Assembly: GCF_000813965.1 (NCBI RefSeq)
Contig: NZ_JWLI01000017.1
Span: forward strand, 119,474-183,473
DNA length: 64,000 nucleotides
DNA from: Leisingera sp. ANG-M7
Lineage (GTDB): Bacteria > Pseudomonadota > Alphaproteobacteria > Rhodobacterales > Rhodobacteraceae
Direction of reading: 5' to 3'
Shown here: one piece after another, positions 1 to 8,110 of the stretch
How positions within the stretch are numbered: the first letter of the stretch is position 1
Layout of the letters: the number at the start of each line of letters is the position of its first letter
Program-made: the position numbers and the translations under genes
The notes under the pieces: model-generated
What the model was told of the DNA's origin: nothing
Seen by the model: only the letters and a program-made list of their open reading frames with translations
Database searches by the model: none

Positions 1-688
1 CGAAAGTTTCGTCTGCGGCGGCGGCCTGTTCCAGCGCTTCGCCGATGGTGGCGCCCTTCATAAGGGCGCGGATCCAGGTGGCCCCGCCGGGCGGCAGAAC
101 CTGGGGAATGGGGTCGAATTCAGGACGGGTGACCAGCACGTCCTGGGCCTGCGGCTCAGGCTTGGGCGCGCCGTTTTCGGTGTTGTAGCGCCAGATGGCG
201 TGGATTGGCCAAGGAGAACAGACAACCTGCACCGCGGGTGCAAGAGAGAGGCGGGTATCCATCAGCTGACCCGGCGTTAGCGCGCCAAGCGCGTCAGGCG
301 CAATTGGCGCGGCATCGGCGGCATGGTAGGCGCGGCGCAGAGCCAGCTCCAGCCGGGCCACATCGCCGAGGTAACCCAGATGCTGGAGCTGCTCCATGCC
401 TTCCAGAAAGGCGGGGAAGTGTTCGCCGTAGAACATCATCAGCGGCGAGGACGGCGGATGCTGGCGCAGATAGATGCCTGCCAGCCCGTCCATGTTCTGC
501 TTGCCCAGAAGCTTGGCAATCACCGGAAAGGCGCTGTGCATGGCCTCTGTCAGCGAGACGGCGACATTGTTTCGGTAGACACTGAAACGGCGCCCGGCGG
601 GCTGGTCCTGATGGTCGATCAGACCGTCCGGCACCGGCTGGCCCGCATCCATCATGGCGCGGGTGAACTCTGTCTGGCTGACGCTCAT
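1..688 (-). CDS. bufC: BufC-like DUF2063 protein, bufferin maturation partner (3' end cut by window edge)
   Basis: The reading frame runs off the left edge, so only the first 229 residues are present. The N-terminal part (residues about 1-95) matches the DUF2063 (HvfC/BufC) family, including the family-typical stretch RRFSVYRNNVAVSLTEA. This is the putative recognition partner that presents the precursor peptide to the MNIO oxidase. Its ATG overlaps the TGA of the upstream bufB gene (ATGA), so the two are translationally coupled. The family is normally about 250 residues, so little is missing. The direct role in peptide binding is known from related BufB/BufC and MbnB/MbnC pairs and is inferred here. 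A fourth gene (DoxX-like BufD), if present, would lie to the left of the window. Confidence 0.88.
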   Translation of the reverse strand, partial: MSVSQTEFTRAMMDAGQPVPDGLIDHQDQPAGRRFSVYRNNVAVSLTEAMHSAFPVIAKLLGKQNMDGLAGIYLRQHPPSSPLMMFYGEHFPAFLEGMEQLQHLGYLGDVARLELALRRAYHAADAAPIAPDALGALTPGQLMDTRLSLAPAVQVVCSPWPIHAIWRYNTENGAPKPEPQAQDVLVTRPEFDPIPQVLPPGGATWIRALMKGATIGEALEQAAAADETF

Positions 689-1539
689 GCCGGGACGCGC
701 TCCAGCGCGGTTGCGGCGCGGGCGGCCTCTGCCTCCAGCACCGGCCAGTCCGGCACGTCGTTGTCCCATTCGATCAGCACCGGTTTGGGGCCGGATTTTG
801 CCAGCGTGTAATCCAAGAGCGCCCAGACCGGGTCCACCACCTCGCGCCCGTGGCTGTCGATCAGCAAGGGACGGCCGTGGCCGTCCTCATCCTCGTCGTG
901 GCCGCCAAGGTGAATCTCGCCGACCTTGTCCAGCGGGAAGGCGTCGATGTAGCCCTGCGGCGAGAAGTCGAGGTTGGTGGCGGAGACAAAGACGTTGTTC
1001 ACGTCCAGAAGCAGCCCGCAGCCGGTGCGGCGGGAGATTTCGGCCAGGAACTCAGGCTCGGACCAGGTGCTCTCGGCGAAGGCGAGGTAGCTGGAGGGGT
1101 TTTCCAGCAGCATCCGGCGGCCGATGGTGTCCTGCAGTTCGTTGATGTGATCGCAGATCCGCTGCAGGCTGGTGTCCGTGTAAGGCAGCGGCAGCAGGTC
1201 GTTGTAGAAATGACTGTCGTGGGTGGACCAGGCCAGATGTTCAGAGAAGCTGGCAGGGTTCAGCCAGCCCACCAGATGCTTGAGCCGGGCAAGGTGGTCG
1301 GTATCCAGGGGCCCTTCGCCGCCGATCGACAGGCCGACGCCATGCACCGACATGGCGAAGTTTTCAGACAAATGGCGCAGCTGCGCAATTGGACGTCCGC
1401 CGTCACCCATGTAGTTTTCGGCGTGGATTTCCAGCCACTTGACGCTGCCCGGATCGGCGGTGATCTGGGCGAAATGCTGCGGCTTGTAACCGACGCCGGG
1501 AGCGGCGGGCAGCCTGTCATGTGCAGCGGTGTCAAGCAT
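685..1539 (-). CDS. bufB: BufB-like DUF692 multinuclear non-heme iron oxidase (MNIO)
   Basis: A protein of 284 residues covering the full DUF692 TIM-barrel family length. It shows the family's metal-ligand and active-site segments in order: the HAENYM segment near residue 40, the LLENPSSY segment near residue 145, LLDVNNVFVSA near 178, and IHLGGHDED near 210. MNIO enzymes use two or three iron ions to oxidise cysteine side chains of a precursor peptide into heterocycles such as thiooxazoles. The substrate is presumably the four-cysteine peptide encoded just upstream (1609-1914). The protein lacks a signal peptide and should act in the cytoplasm before export. An ATG preceded by AGGA fixes the start. 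A 9-bp stem-loop lies between this gene and the peptide gene and may lower its expression relative to the peptide. Confidence 0.92.
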   Translation of the reverse strand: MLDTAAHDRLPAAPGVGYKPQHFAQITADPGSVKWLEIHAENYMGDGGRPIAQLRHLSENFAMSVHGVGLSIGGEGPLDTDHLARLKHLVGWLNPASFSEHLAWSTHDSHFYNDLLPLPYTDTSLQRICDHINELQDTIGRRMLLENPSSYLAFAESTWSEPEFLAEISRRTGCGLLLDVNNVFVSATNLDFSPQGYIDAFPLDKVGEIHLGGHDEDEDGHGRPLLIDSHGREVVDPVWALLDYTLAKSGPKPVLIEWDNDVPDWPVLEAEAARAATALERVPA

Positions 1540-1566
1540 GGAGGGTCCTGTGGTCCGGGTGCAAAA

Positions 1567-1592
1567 GGGGCGGGAATTGACACTCCCGCCCC
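1567..1592 (-). terminator. Intercistronic stem-loop between bufA and bufB (attenuator-like)
   Basis: A perfect 9-bp inverted repeat, GGGGCGGGA (1567-1575) and TCCCGCCCC (1584-1592), with an 8-base loop. On the minus strand it is followed by TTTTGC. It sits between the precursor peptide gene and bufB and could act as a partial terminator or an mRNA-stabilising 3' hairpin, giving more peptide than enzyme. Confidence 0.6.
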
Positions 1593-1608
1593 GGAAATCA
1601 AGCCGGTG

Positions 1609-1914
1609 TTATGCCGGCAGGTCGCGCTCCAGCGGCTCCAGCGAGCCCTTGCGCTCAGTGCCGTCTGCCATCGCCGGCAGTTCCATGCCCTCGCAGGTGC
1701 CTGCGTCAACCAGAGTCCAGGCGTTGCCCTGGTAGTCGGTGGTCGAGGTGCCTGCGCAGGTGGTGCCGGGGCCGGCGGCGCAGTCGTTCTGGCCTGCCAG
1801 CGAAACGCCGTAGCATTTTTCCTTGGTGGCAGCAGCAGCGGGGATGGTCGAAGCTGCGGTCAGAGCGGCGGCAACGGCGCTGGCAACGGCCAGGGATTTT
1901 GCGGTGGTCGACAT
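1609..1914 (-). CDS. bufA: BufA1-type (DUF2282) precursor peptide, putative copper-binding bufferin
   Basis: A small exported protein of 101 residues. Residues 1-29 form an alanine-rich signal peptide with a likely cleavage after AAA-A near residue 28. The mature part has four cysteines (34, 45, 53, 74) in the DUF2282 pattern [20 protein letters not shown] and GTCEGM. DUF2282 proteins encoded next to DUF692 and DUF2063 genes are the bufferin precursors: selected cysteines are modified by BufB/BufC and the exported product binds copper in the periplasm. The start is an ATG behind AAGGA. It is the first gene of the minus-strand bufABC unit and has its own upstream region with an 8-bp inverted repeat at 2004-2035. 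Which cysteines are modified cannot be read from sequence. Confidence 0.92.
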   Translation of the reverse strand: MSTTAKSLAVASAVAAALTAASTIPAAAATKEKCYGVSLAGQNDCAAGPGTTCAGTSTTDYQGNAWTLVDAGTCEGMELPAMADGTERKGSLEPLERDLPA

Positions 1915-2003
1915 CTCGTGAATTCCTTTCGGTTTAACGTGCGGTGTCGTGTTGACAGGAAAACACTAACCCGAGGTTTTCAGGAATTTAAGTCACGAGG
2001 CCG

Positions 2004-2035
2004 TGTCTCACGTCTGCGTCAGCGTATGTGAGACA
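2004..2035. promoter_or_regulatory. Inverted repeat upstream of bufA, candidate operator
   Basis: Perfect 8-bp repeat TGTCTCAC (2004-2011) and GTGAGACA (2028-2035) with a 16-bp spacer, about 90-120 bp upstream of the bufA start. A second weaker repeat, GAAAAC (1959-1964) with GTTTTC (1976-1981), lies closer to the gene. The regulator is not encoded in the window, so the binding protein is unknown. The arms lack the A/T runs of a terminator. Confidence 0.4.
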
Positions 2036-2082
2036 GGATTGCAGCGCAAAGAGCTGAAATCGCGGGGTTTTACCGGATTTTG

Positions 2083-2110
2083 AAACAAAACGGCCCCCGG
2101 ATGGGGGCCG
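2083..2110 (-). terminator. Rho-independent terminator of thrS
   Basis: Stem CGGCCCCC (2091-2098) and GGGGGCCG (2103-2110) with a 4-base loop, followed on the minus strand by TTTTGTTTC. It lies 25 bases past the thrS stop codon and separates thrS from the buf unit. Confidence 0.9.
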
Positions 2111-2135
2111 CTGATGCTGTTTTCGGGACGGAATG

Positions 2136-4082
2136 TTACAGAAGGTCCGGCGGGGTGGCTTCCACCGCCAGTGCCTTTGTAACATTTTCGAGGCTTTCCA
2201 CCTTGGTCTGTTTTTCGCCAAGACGGCGGACAGAGACGGTGCGCTCCTCCACCTCGCGGTGGCCGACGGCGAGAATGACCGGAACCTTGCCCACGGAATG
2301 TTCGCGGACCTTGTAGTTGATCTTCTCGTTGCGGATGTCGGCCTCGGCCCGCACGCCGGCTTTCTTCAGTTCGGCCACGACGTCCTGCACATAGTCATCG
2401 GCGTCGGAGGTGATCGAGGCGACCACCACCTGGCGCGGCGCCAGCCAGAACGGCAGCTTGCCAGCGTGTTCCTCGATCAGGATGCCGATGAAACGCTCAA
2501 AGGAGCCGAGGGTGGCGCGGTGCAGCATGACCGGGCGGTGCTTGGCACCGTCGGCGCCGATATAGGTGGCGTCCAGGCGTTCGGGCAGAACAAAGTCCAC
2601 CTGGTGGGTGCCGCACTGCCAGTCGCGGCCGATGGCGTCGGTCAGAACGAATTCCAGCTTGGGGCCGTAGAAGGCGCCTTCGCCCGGGTTCAGTTCCGGC
2701 TCGATCCCGGCGGCGCGGGTGGCGGACAGAAGCGCGGCCTCTGCCTTGTCCCAGACCTCATCGGAACCGGCGCGGGTGTCCGGGCGGTCAGAGAATTTGA
2801 CCGAGAACTTCTCGAACCCCAGATCCTTGTAGATCTTTGACAGGAAGTCGATGAACTCCGCGGTTTCGGATTCGATCTGATCCTCGGCGCAGAAGATGTG
2901 GCCGTCATCCTGGGTAAAGCCGCGCACCCGCATGATGCCGTGCAGCGCGCCCGAGGGCTCATACCGGTTGCAGGAGCCGAACTCGGCCATCCGCAGCGGC
3001 AGGTCGCGGTAGGATTTGAGGCCCTGGTTGAAGATCTGCACGTGGCAGGGGCAGTTCATCGGCTTCAGCGCGTTCACCGCCTTTTCGCGGGCGTGCTCCT
3101 CGTCGACTTCGACGATGAACATGTTCTCCTGGTATTTGTCCCAGTGGCCCGAGGCTTCCCACAATTTGCGGTCGACGACCTGCGGGGTGTTCACTTCGAC
3201 ATAGCCGCCCTTGCGCTGCTGGCGGCGCATGTAGTCCTGCAGCTGGGTGTAGACGGTCCAGCCGTTCGGGTGCCAGAAGATCTGGCCCGGTGCCTCTTCC
3301 TGCATGTGGAACAGGTCCATTTCGCGGCCCAGTTTGCGGTGGTCGCGCTTGGCGGCCTCTTCCAGCATGTGGAGATGCGCTTTCAGCTTTTCCTTGCCGG
3401 TGAAGGCAACGCCGTAGATCCGCTGCAGCATTGCGCGGGAGCTGTCGCCGCGCCAGTAGGCGCCTGCGATGCTCATCAGCTTGAATGCATCGCCGGGCAA
3501 CTGGCCGGTGTGCTGCAGGTGCGGGCCGCGGCAAAGGTCCTGCCAGTCGCCGTGCCAGTACATCCGCAGCGGCTCATTGCCGGGGATGCTTTCGATCAGT
3601 TCGACCTTATAGGGTTCGTTGTTGTCGGTGTAATGCTGGATCGCGCGGTCGCGTTCCCACACTTCGGTGCGGACTTCATCACGCTTGTTGATGATTTCCT
3701 TCATCTTTTTCTCGATGGCGCCGAGATCCTCCGGGGTGAAGGGCTCAGCCCGGTCGAAGTCGTAGTACCAGCCGTTCTCAATGACCGGGCCAATGGTGAC
3801 CTTGGTGTCGGGCCAGATTTCCTGCACCGCGCGCGCCATCACATGCGCCAGGTCGTGGCGGATCAGCTCATTGGCCTGGACCTCATCCTTCATGGTGTGG
3901 ATGGCGATGGTGGCGTCGCCTTCGATTGGCCACTGCAGGTCCCAGTGCTGATCGTTGACGGTGGCAGAGATGGCCTTCTTGGCCAGCGAGGTCGAGATGC
4001 CGGCAGCCACCTGCGCAGGGGTTATACCTGCGTCGTAGGATCGTGCATTGCCATCGGGGAAAGTGAGAGAGATTTGGGCCAT
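2136..4082 (-). CDS. thrS: Threonine--tRNA ligase
   Basis: Charges tRNA-Thr with threonine in the cytoplasm. The 648-residue product has the normal ThrRS order: TGS domain (about 1-62), an editing domain with the HDLAH zinc-type motif (about 80-230), and a class II catalytic core. The core has motif 2 ([19 protein letters not shown]), the zinc cysteine in MNCPCHV and motif 3 ([16 protein letters not shown]). The C-terminal anticodon-binding domain follows. The open frame extends 86 codons further upstream, but that extension is not ThrRS-like. The ATG at 4082 gives the family start [11 protein letters not shown] and has a GAGGAG ribosome site 9 bases upstream. The gene is monocistronic, with a strong terminator. 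Confidence 0.98.
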   Translation of the reverse strand: MAQISLTFPDGNARSYDAGITPAQVAAGISTSLAKKAISATVNDQHWDLQWPIEGDATIAIHTMKDEVQANELIRHDLAHVMARAVQEIWPDTKVTIGPVIENGWYYDFDRAEPFTPEDLGAIEKKMKEIINKRDEVRTEVWERDRAIQHYTDNNEPYKVELIESIPGNEPLRMYWHGDWQDLCRGPHLQHTGQLPGDAFKLMSIAGAYWRGDSSRAMLQRIYGVAFTGKEKLKAHLHMLEEAAKRDHRKLGREMDLFHMQEEAPGQIFWHPNGWTVYTQLQDYMRRQQRKGGYVEVNTPQVVDRKLWEASGHWDKYQENMFIVEVDEEHAREKAVNALKPMNCPCHVQIFNQGLKSYRDLPLRMAEFGSCNRYEPSGALHGIMRVRGFTQDDGHIFCAEDQIESETAEFIDFLSKIYKDLGFEKFSVKFSDRPDTRAGSDEVWDKAEAALLSATRAAGIEPELNPGEGAFYGPKLEFVLTDAIGRDWQCGTHQVDFVLPERLDATYIGADGAKHRPVMLHRATLGSFERFIGILIEEHAGKLPFWLAPRQVVVASITSDADDYVQDVVAELKKAGVRAEADIRNEKINYKVREHSVGKVPVILAVGHREVEERTVSVRRLGEKQTKVESLENVTKALAVEATPPDLL

Positions 4083-4151
4083 GGTCTGGCTGCTCCTCGT
4101 CGGTTTGGCGCCCACAGAACGCCCGGTTGCGGGTATGTGTTTGGTCTGCGC

Positions 4152-4180
4152 GTTTTGCTGCCAATACAAGGGCAAGTCAA
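4152..4180 (-). promoter_or_regulatory. Possible thrS promoter
   Basis: On the minus strand TTGACT (4180-4175) is followed after 17 bases by CAAAAC (4157-4152). The -35 is good and the -10 weak. The 280-base region 4083-4362 is AT-richer than its surroundings and must hold promoters for both thrS and the rightward gene at 4363; nothing else is recognisable in it. Confidence 0.3.
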
Positions 4181-4362
4181 GGCGGCATTGCATGTGATTG
4201 TAATTGCGCAGGAATTTCCGTTTGTGTGCCTGTGCATGCGATTGTACAAATATGTATACCGCTAAGCAATTGAAAAATAACAAAAAAATTGTTGCCATGA
4301 ATGGCGATCCGGGGCAGGGTGGCCGAAATCTTAGGCCCAATGGACATACCAGGAGTGTTCCG

Positions 4363-4611
4363 ATGACCCGCCCGAACCCGAACTTTGACCTGACGGTTGA
4401 AGATGTGGATCTGATTGAAACCGCACTGTGCCAGTCGCAGAAAATCCTGTCGCACCGCCATCTGTCTTATGAGCACGGCGCGCAGATCGAAGGCGGAGCA
4501 AACATGGAGAAGGCGGTGCAGACCGGGGAGGTCCTGAGCCGGATTCAGAACCTGCTGGGCCGTTTGCAGATGCAAAAGGTGAGCGGGACACCTGCCGCCG
4601 GACTGTCCTGA
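4363..4611 (+). CDS. Small conserved hypothetical protein
   Basis: A soluble protein of 82 residues with no signal peptide, transmembrane segment or cysteine pair. The sequence begins [19 protein letters not shown], followed by a helical region that includes a single cysteine, ETALCQSQ. An AGGAG ribosome site lies 8 bases before the ATG, which favours this start over the upstream in-frame one at 4204. I do not recognise a domain. It is divergent from thrS and followed by a repeat-like hairpin at 4627. Coding is supported by the ribosome site, the third-position GC and the position of the stop before the hairpin. Confidence 0.65.
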   Translation: MTRPNPNFDLTVEDVDLIETALCQSQKILSHRHLSYEHGAQIEGGANMEKAVQTGEVLSRIQNLLGRLQMQKVSGTPAAGLS

Positions 4612-4626
4612 TCCTCCGCCGGGCAA

Positions 4627-4680
4627 GCGAGGGGCCAGCCCCTCGCGCTCCCCGGGATATTTTCAGCCAGATGAAGACGA
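4627..4680. repeat. Palindromic intergenic element of the Roseobacter type
   Basis: Perfect 8-bp stem GCGAGGGG (4627-4634) and CCCCTCGC (4639-4646), followed by CTCCCCGGGATATTTT and then CAGCCAGATGAAGA. I recall this palindrome plus the CCCCGGGATATTT tail as a common intergenic sequence in Rhodobacteraceae genomes, where it often sits after stop codons. Only one clear copy is seen in this window, so the repeat status rests on memory. It lies between converging genes and may terminate transcription. Confidence 0.5.
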
Positions 4681-4687
4681 TCCCGGT

Positions 4688-5692
4688 TTATTGGGCTGGT
4701 GAGGGCACGCCTTCGCGGATCATGGCGGAGTAGTCGGGACCGACCCCATGCGCCTGTGCGATCGGTGTGACGCTGCCAAGCGCGCGCAGGTTTTCGACGC
4801 TGCGGCTCTGGTCAAGCACGCCTTGCTCCCAGGCAAACTCCGGCAGGTAGCCATTGGCCAGCACCCGCCAGTCCAGCGGCACCTCGTCCGCAAAGCTGCG
4901 GATCAGGGTCATCACCACCGTGGTGCAATTGGTGGTCAGGGAGTTGTACCACTGGGGCCGGGCTGCCAGGCTGTTGGCGGTCTCAACATATTTCAGCAGC
5001 AGTTCCCGCCCGGTGTCGGGGCTCACACCGATGCGGAACAGCTGCACATCCTCGCCGCGGGCATTGGTGCGGGTGCCGACCAGATCGCGCTCGTCGGCGG
5101 CGATCAGAACCAGGGTGTTGGATTTGAACAGGTCGGCAATGGGAGAGAAACCGCCGCCCAGCTGACGCCGCACCTCGACGGACCAGGCGATGTGGTCGCC
5201 GCCCTCAAAGCCGAAGCTGACGATCATATGTGCCATCTGCGGGCCTGCCCAATAGGACATGAAGAGGTCGGTGGATTGCAGCTTGGTCAGGTCGTAGCTG
5301 CGGGTCTCCCAGGCCTCGGCGAAGTCTTCCGGCGTTTCCCATGCGAAGTTGCGCACGTTTTCGAGGGTGAGGATGTCGCCCTCGAACGTGCCGGTCACCT
5401 GGCGGGCCACATCGGGCGACCAGTTGCGCTCTGCGGGCGGGGTGAGGGTGGACCACCACAGGATGACGGCAGCCATCGCCAGCGCAAAAGTGGTGAGCGC
5501 GCGCAAGGCGCGGCGGCGGAACATGCTTGCGATTACGGCAACACCCAGCAGGCCAAAGCCGCTCGCCAAGGCCCCGCGGCCCAGTGTCTCAAAGGGCAGC
5601 CGGTACCATAGGGCCATGACGGCCCAAACTGTTGCCAGGGCCACTGCAATGATCGCGGCGCCAGTGAAAATGCCCTTGATGAGTCTGAACAT
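4688..5692 (-). CDS. DUF4105 (Lnb N-terminal periplasmic-like) membrane protein
   Basis: A protein of 334 residues. The first 90 residues hold three hydrophobic segments, including a stretch around residues 5-27 and one near 65-85. A large domain then follows that is typical of DUF4105 proteins: FMSYWAGPQMAHMIVSFGF near residue 150, and the NCTTVV segment with a conserved cysteine near residue 265. DUF4105 shares a papain-like fold with lipobox acyl-transferase-type proteins, but a reaction is not established for this family member. The ATG at 5692 starts the first transmembrane helix. The 45 upstream codons of the open frame are not included because they look non-coding. It is transcribed alone and diverges from the hydrolase gene at 5826. 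Confidence 0.75.
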   Translation of the reverse strand: MFRLIKGIFTGAAIIAVALATVWAVMALWYRLPFETLGRGALASGFGLLGVAVIASMFRRRALRALTTFALAMAAVILWWSTLTPPAERNWSPDVARQVTGTFEGDILTLENVRNFAWETPEDFAEAWETRSYDLTKLQSTDLFMSYWAGPQMAHMIVSFGFEGGDHIAWSVEVRRQLGGGFSPIADLFKSNTLVLIAADERDLVGTRTNARGEDVQLFRIGVSPDTGRELLLKYVETANSLAARPQWYNSLTTNCTTVVMTLIRSFADEVPLDWRVLANGYLPEFAWEQGVLDQSRSVENLRALGSVTPIAQAHGVGPDYSAMIREGVPSPAQ

Positions 5693-5825
5693 GCCCCCGG
5701 GGTCCTTCAAAAAATTTTGCGGACCATAAGGAAGTCGGCAGGGGAGTTGCAAGCAGGCAGTGCAGCTGCTTGCGGGGCGGGCGGAGCCGTGCCACATCTT
5801 GGGAAAAGCACAGGAGAGCAAAGAC

Positions 5826-6575
5826 ATGCCAGCTGCATCATACCTTGAGACCGCCCAGGGCCGCCGGATTGCCTATCATCTGAGCGAGGGGCAAGGGCCG
5901 TGCGTGGTATTCCTGGGCGGGCTGAAGTCGGACATGGAAGGCACCAAGGCGGTGCATCTGGAGGCCTGGGCGAAGGCACGCGGACAGGCGTTTCTGCGGT
6001 TCGACTATTCCGGTCATGGCGAAAGCTCCGGCACGTTCGAGGAAGGCTGCATCGGCGACTGGCATGAGGACACGCTGGAGGCGGTTGCGCAGCTGACTGA
6101 AGGCGTGATCGTACCCGTGGGCTCCTCCATGGGCGGCTGGCAGGCGCTATTGCTGGCGCGGGAGATGCCGGAACGGATCAAGGGCCTGGTGACCATCGCG
6201 GCGGCGCCGGATTTCACCGAGGACGGCTATTGGGCCAATTTTTCGGATGCGCAAAAGGCCGAGCTGGAGAGCCGCGGCTATGTGGAGCTGCCGAGCGACT
6301 ATATGGAGCCCTACCATATCTCCAAGCGGATGATCGAAGACGGACGCAAGCGGCTGGTGCTGCGGACGCCGCTGTTCCTGCCCTTCAAGGTACGCTGTCT
6401 GCAGGGAACGGCGGATACCGCGGTGTCGACAGAGACCGCGCTGCGGCTGATGGAGCATGCGACTTGTCCCGACATGCGGCTGAACCTGGTGAAGGACGCG
6501 GATCACCGGTTCTCGGACGAGGCCTGTCTGCAGATGATCGAGGATGCGGTACTGGACGTCCTGGGCACCGCCTGA
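5826..6575 (+). CDS. Alpha/beta hydrolase (esterase/thioesterase-like)
   Basis: A 249-residue cytoplasmic alpha/beta hydrolase without a signal peptide. The nucleophile elbow is GSSMGGW (Ser101), preceded by the strand and oxyanion segment VVFLGGLKSD and RFDYSGHGESSG. The C-terminal His lies in DADHRFSD and an Asp is expected just before. The family resembles the ABHD10/BEM46-type esterases; the substrate is unknown. The start has AGGAGA 10 bases upstream. It is the first gene of a tight three-gene unit: its stop overlaps the next start as TGATG. The run of two hydrolases and a VOC protein suggests detoxification or ester breakdown, but that is inference. Confidence 0.85.
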   Translation: MPAASYLETAQGRRIAYHLSEGQGPCVVFLGGLKSDMEGTKAVHLEAWAKARGQAFLRFDYSGHGESSGTFEEGCIGDWHEDTLEAVAQLTEGVIVPVGSSMGGWQALLLAREMPERIKGLVTIAAAPDFTEDGYWANFSDAQKAELESRGYVELPSDYMEPYHISKRMIEDGRKRLVLRTPLFLPFKVRCLQGTADTAVSTETALRLMEHATCPDMRLNLVKDADHRFSDEACLQMIEDAVLDVLGTA

Positions 6576-7564
6576 TGCGCCGGTTCGGGCGTGCCTTGGG
6601 GCGAGGGCTGCTGGCCCTGGCGGTGCCCGTTGCGGCGCTGACGGTCTTTGGCCCTTACGAGGAGGTGGACCTGACCGCCAGTTTCGATGCACGCAAGTTT
6701 GGCGAAGGTGTTCAGGTTTATTTCGAAAGCGTCGAGAGTCGGTTCGATGACATTACGCCCGGCACGGAAAAGCGCGTGGTTTGGGCCGGGCAAGCAGAGA
6801 CACGGACGCCGGTGTCAGTCCTTTACATCCATGGGTTTTCCGCCACCTCCGAGGAAGTCCGACCGGTGCCGGACCGGGTGGCTGCAGGCCTTGGCGCCAA
6901 TCTGGTCTTTACCCGGCTGACCGGCCATGGGCGCACTGGCGTGGCGATGCTGGAAGGCACGCCCAAGGCCTGGATGCAGGACACCGCCGAGGCGCTGGCG
7001 GCTGCAGCGCACGTTGGGGACCGGGTCGTTGTGATTGCCAATTCCACAGGTGCAGCCCTTGCGACTGTGGCAGCGCTGGACACGGACCTGGCGCAGAACA
7101 TCGATGCGATGGTGCTGATGTCGCCGAATTACGGGTTGAACTCGGTGTTTGCACCCCTGCTGACCTGGCCTGCAGCACGTTATTGGCTGCCGCCGCTGGC
7201 CGGGCGCGAGATTGAACTGCCGGTGCGCAGCGAAGCCTATGAACGGTTCTGGACCACGCGTTATCCGTCTCAGGCGGTGCTGCCAATGGCGGCAATGGTG
7301 AATGCGGTCCGGGAGATGGATCTCAGCGATACTGATGTTCCCGTATTGTTCTGGTATTCCGTTGGCGATAAAGTGGTGCGGCCGGACCTTGCAGCGGAGG
7401 TCGCCGCGGCCTGGGGCGGCCCGGTTGCGGTGAGCCTGGTTCCGCCGGGGGCTGCGGACGATGTGCATGGCCATATTCTGGCCGGGGATATCGTGTCGCC
7501 CAGCCAGACGCAGGCAACGGTGGACGGCATTTTGAATTGGTTGAAAACACAAGGATTTGAATGA
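6575..7564 (+). CDS. Alpha/beta hydrolase with N-terminal membrane anchor
   Basis: The 329-residue product starts with an RR-containing hydrophobic helix (residues 5-27), likely an uncleaved anchor or signal peptide. The catalytic domain shows the oxyanion segment LYIHGFSATSEE near residue 85, FTRLTGHGRTG near 113 and the nucleophile elbow IANSTGAAL (Ser157), where the usual first Gly of G-x-S-x-G is Ala. The catalytic His is likely in DDVHGHILAGD near the C-terminus. It overlaps both neighbours (TGATG at its start, ATGA at its end), so it belongs to the unit 5826-7989. No specific substrate can be assigned. Confidence 0.85.
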   Translation: MRRFGRALGRGLLALAVPVAALTVFGPYEEVDLTASFDARKFGEGVQVYFESVESRFDDITPGTEKRVVWAGQAETRTPVSVLYIHGFSATSEEVRPVPDRVAAGLGANLVFTRLTGHGRTGVAMLEGTPKAWMQDTAEALAAAAHVGDRVVVIANSTGAALATVAALDTDLAQNIDAMVLMSPNYGLNSVFAPLLTWPAARYWLPPLAGREIELPVRSEAYERFWTTRYPSQAVLPMAAMVNAVREMDLSDTDVPVLFWYSVGDKVVRPDLAAEVAAAWGGPVAVSLVPPGAADDVHGHILAGDIVSPSQTQATVDGILNWLKTQGFE

Positions 7565-7989
7565 TGGAACAAAGGGTGAGCCTGATTACACTGGGCGTGC
7601 CGGATATGGAAAAGGCCGCCGCCTTTTACGAGGCTCTGGGTTGGAAGCGGGCTGAAAGCCCGGATGGCGTCATTGCATTTGATCTGATTTCGCAGACACT
7701 GGGCCTCTATCCGCTGGCGGCGCTGGCGGAGGATATCGGCCTGCCGCCAGAGGCCTTGGGAACCGGCGCCATGACGCTGAGCCACAACACCCGCAGCAAG
7801 GAGGAGGTGGCACAGCTTCTGGCAGCGGCAGAGGACGCGGGGGCGGAGGTGCTGAAGCCTGCGCAGGATGTGTTCTGGGGCGGCCATCACGGGTATTTCC
7901 GCAGCCCGGACGGGCATGTCTGGGAAGTCGCCTTTAACCCGTTCTCGCCGCTGGCCGAGAACGGTGCGTTCCGCTGGAACGGTTACTGA
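7561..7989 (+). CDS. VOC-family (glyoxalase/bleomycin-resistance fold) protein
   Basis: A 142-residue single VOC protein with two beta-alpha-beta-beta-beta halves: LITLGVPDMEKAAAFYEALGW at the start and the second half ending in YFRSPDGHVWEVAFNPF. The latter carries the conserved His and Glu used as metal ligands in many VOC enzymes. VOC proteins include isomerases, dioxygenases and binding proteins, so the reaction is open. It is the last gene of the 5826-7989 unit, overlapping the upstream stop (ATGA), and is followed by a stem-loop at 8001. Confidence 0.88.
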   Translation: MMEQRVSLITLGVPDMEKAAAFYEALGWKRAESPDGVIAFDLISQTLGLYPLAALAEDIGLPPEALGTGAMTLSHNTRSKEEVAQLLAAAEDAGAEVLKPAQDVFWGGHHGYFRSPDGHVWEVAFNPFSPLAENGAFRWNGY

Positions 7990-8000
7990 GCGTGGCGCGC

Positions 8001-8030
8001 TGGCGGCAGTTCTTTTGTAAATTGCCGCCA
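8001..8030 (+). terminator. Possible weak terminator after the VOC gene
   Basis: Perfect 8-bp repeat TGGCGGCA (8001-8008) and TGCCGCCA (8023-8030) with a 14-base, T-rich loop. No long T run follows, so termination would be inefficient. A second small repeat, CGGAT-ttccttg-ATCCG, follows directly. Confidence 0.4.
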
Positions 8031-8110
8031 TTCCGCGGATTTCCTTGATCCGCAGGTTTGCTGTGCGCAGAATTCCCTTACGGGTGTGAGGCAAACCGCG
8101 AGGGCAGGAC

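Noticed and set aside
2898..4265. A 455-codon open frame antisense to thrS
   Set aside because: It is a shadow of GC-rich thrS codons; no ribosome site or recognisable domain is seen.
4083..4340. An 86-codon N-terminal extension of ThrRS
   Set aside because: It is not ThrRS-like, and the ATG at 4082 with GAGGAG gives the usual start.
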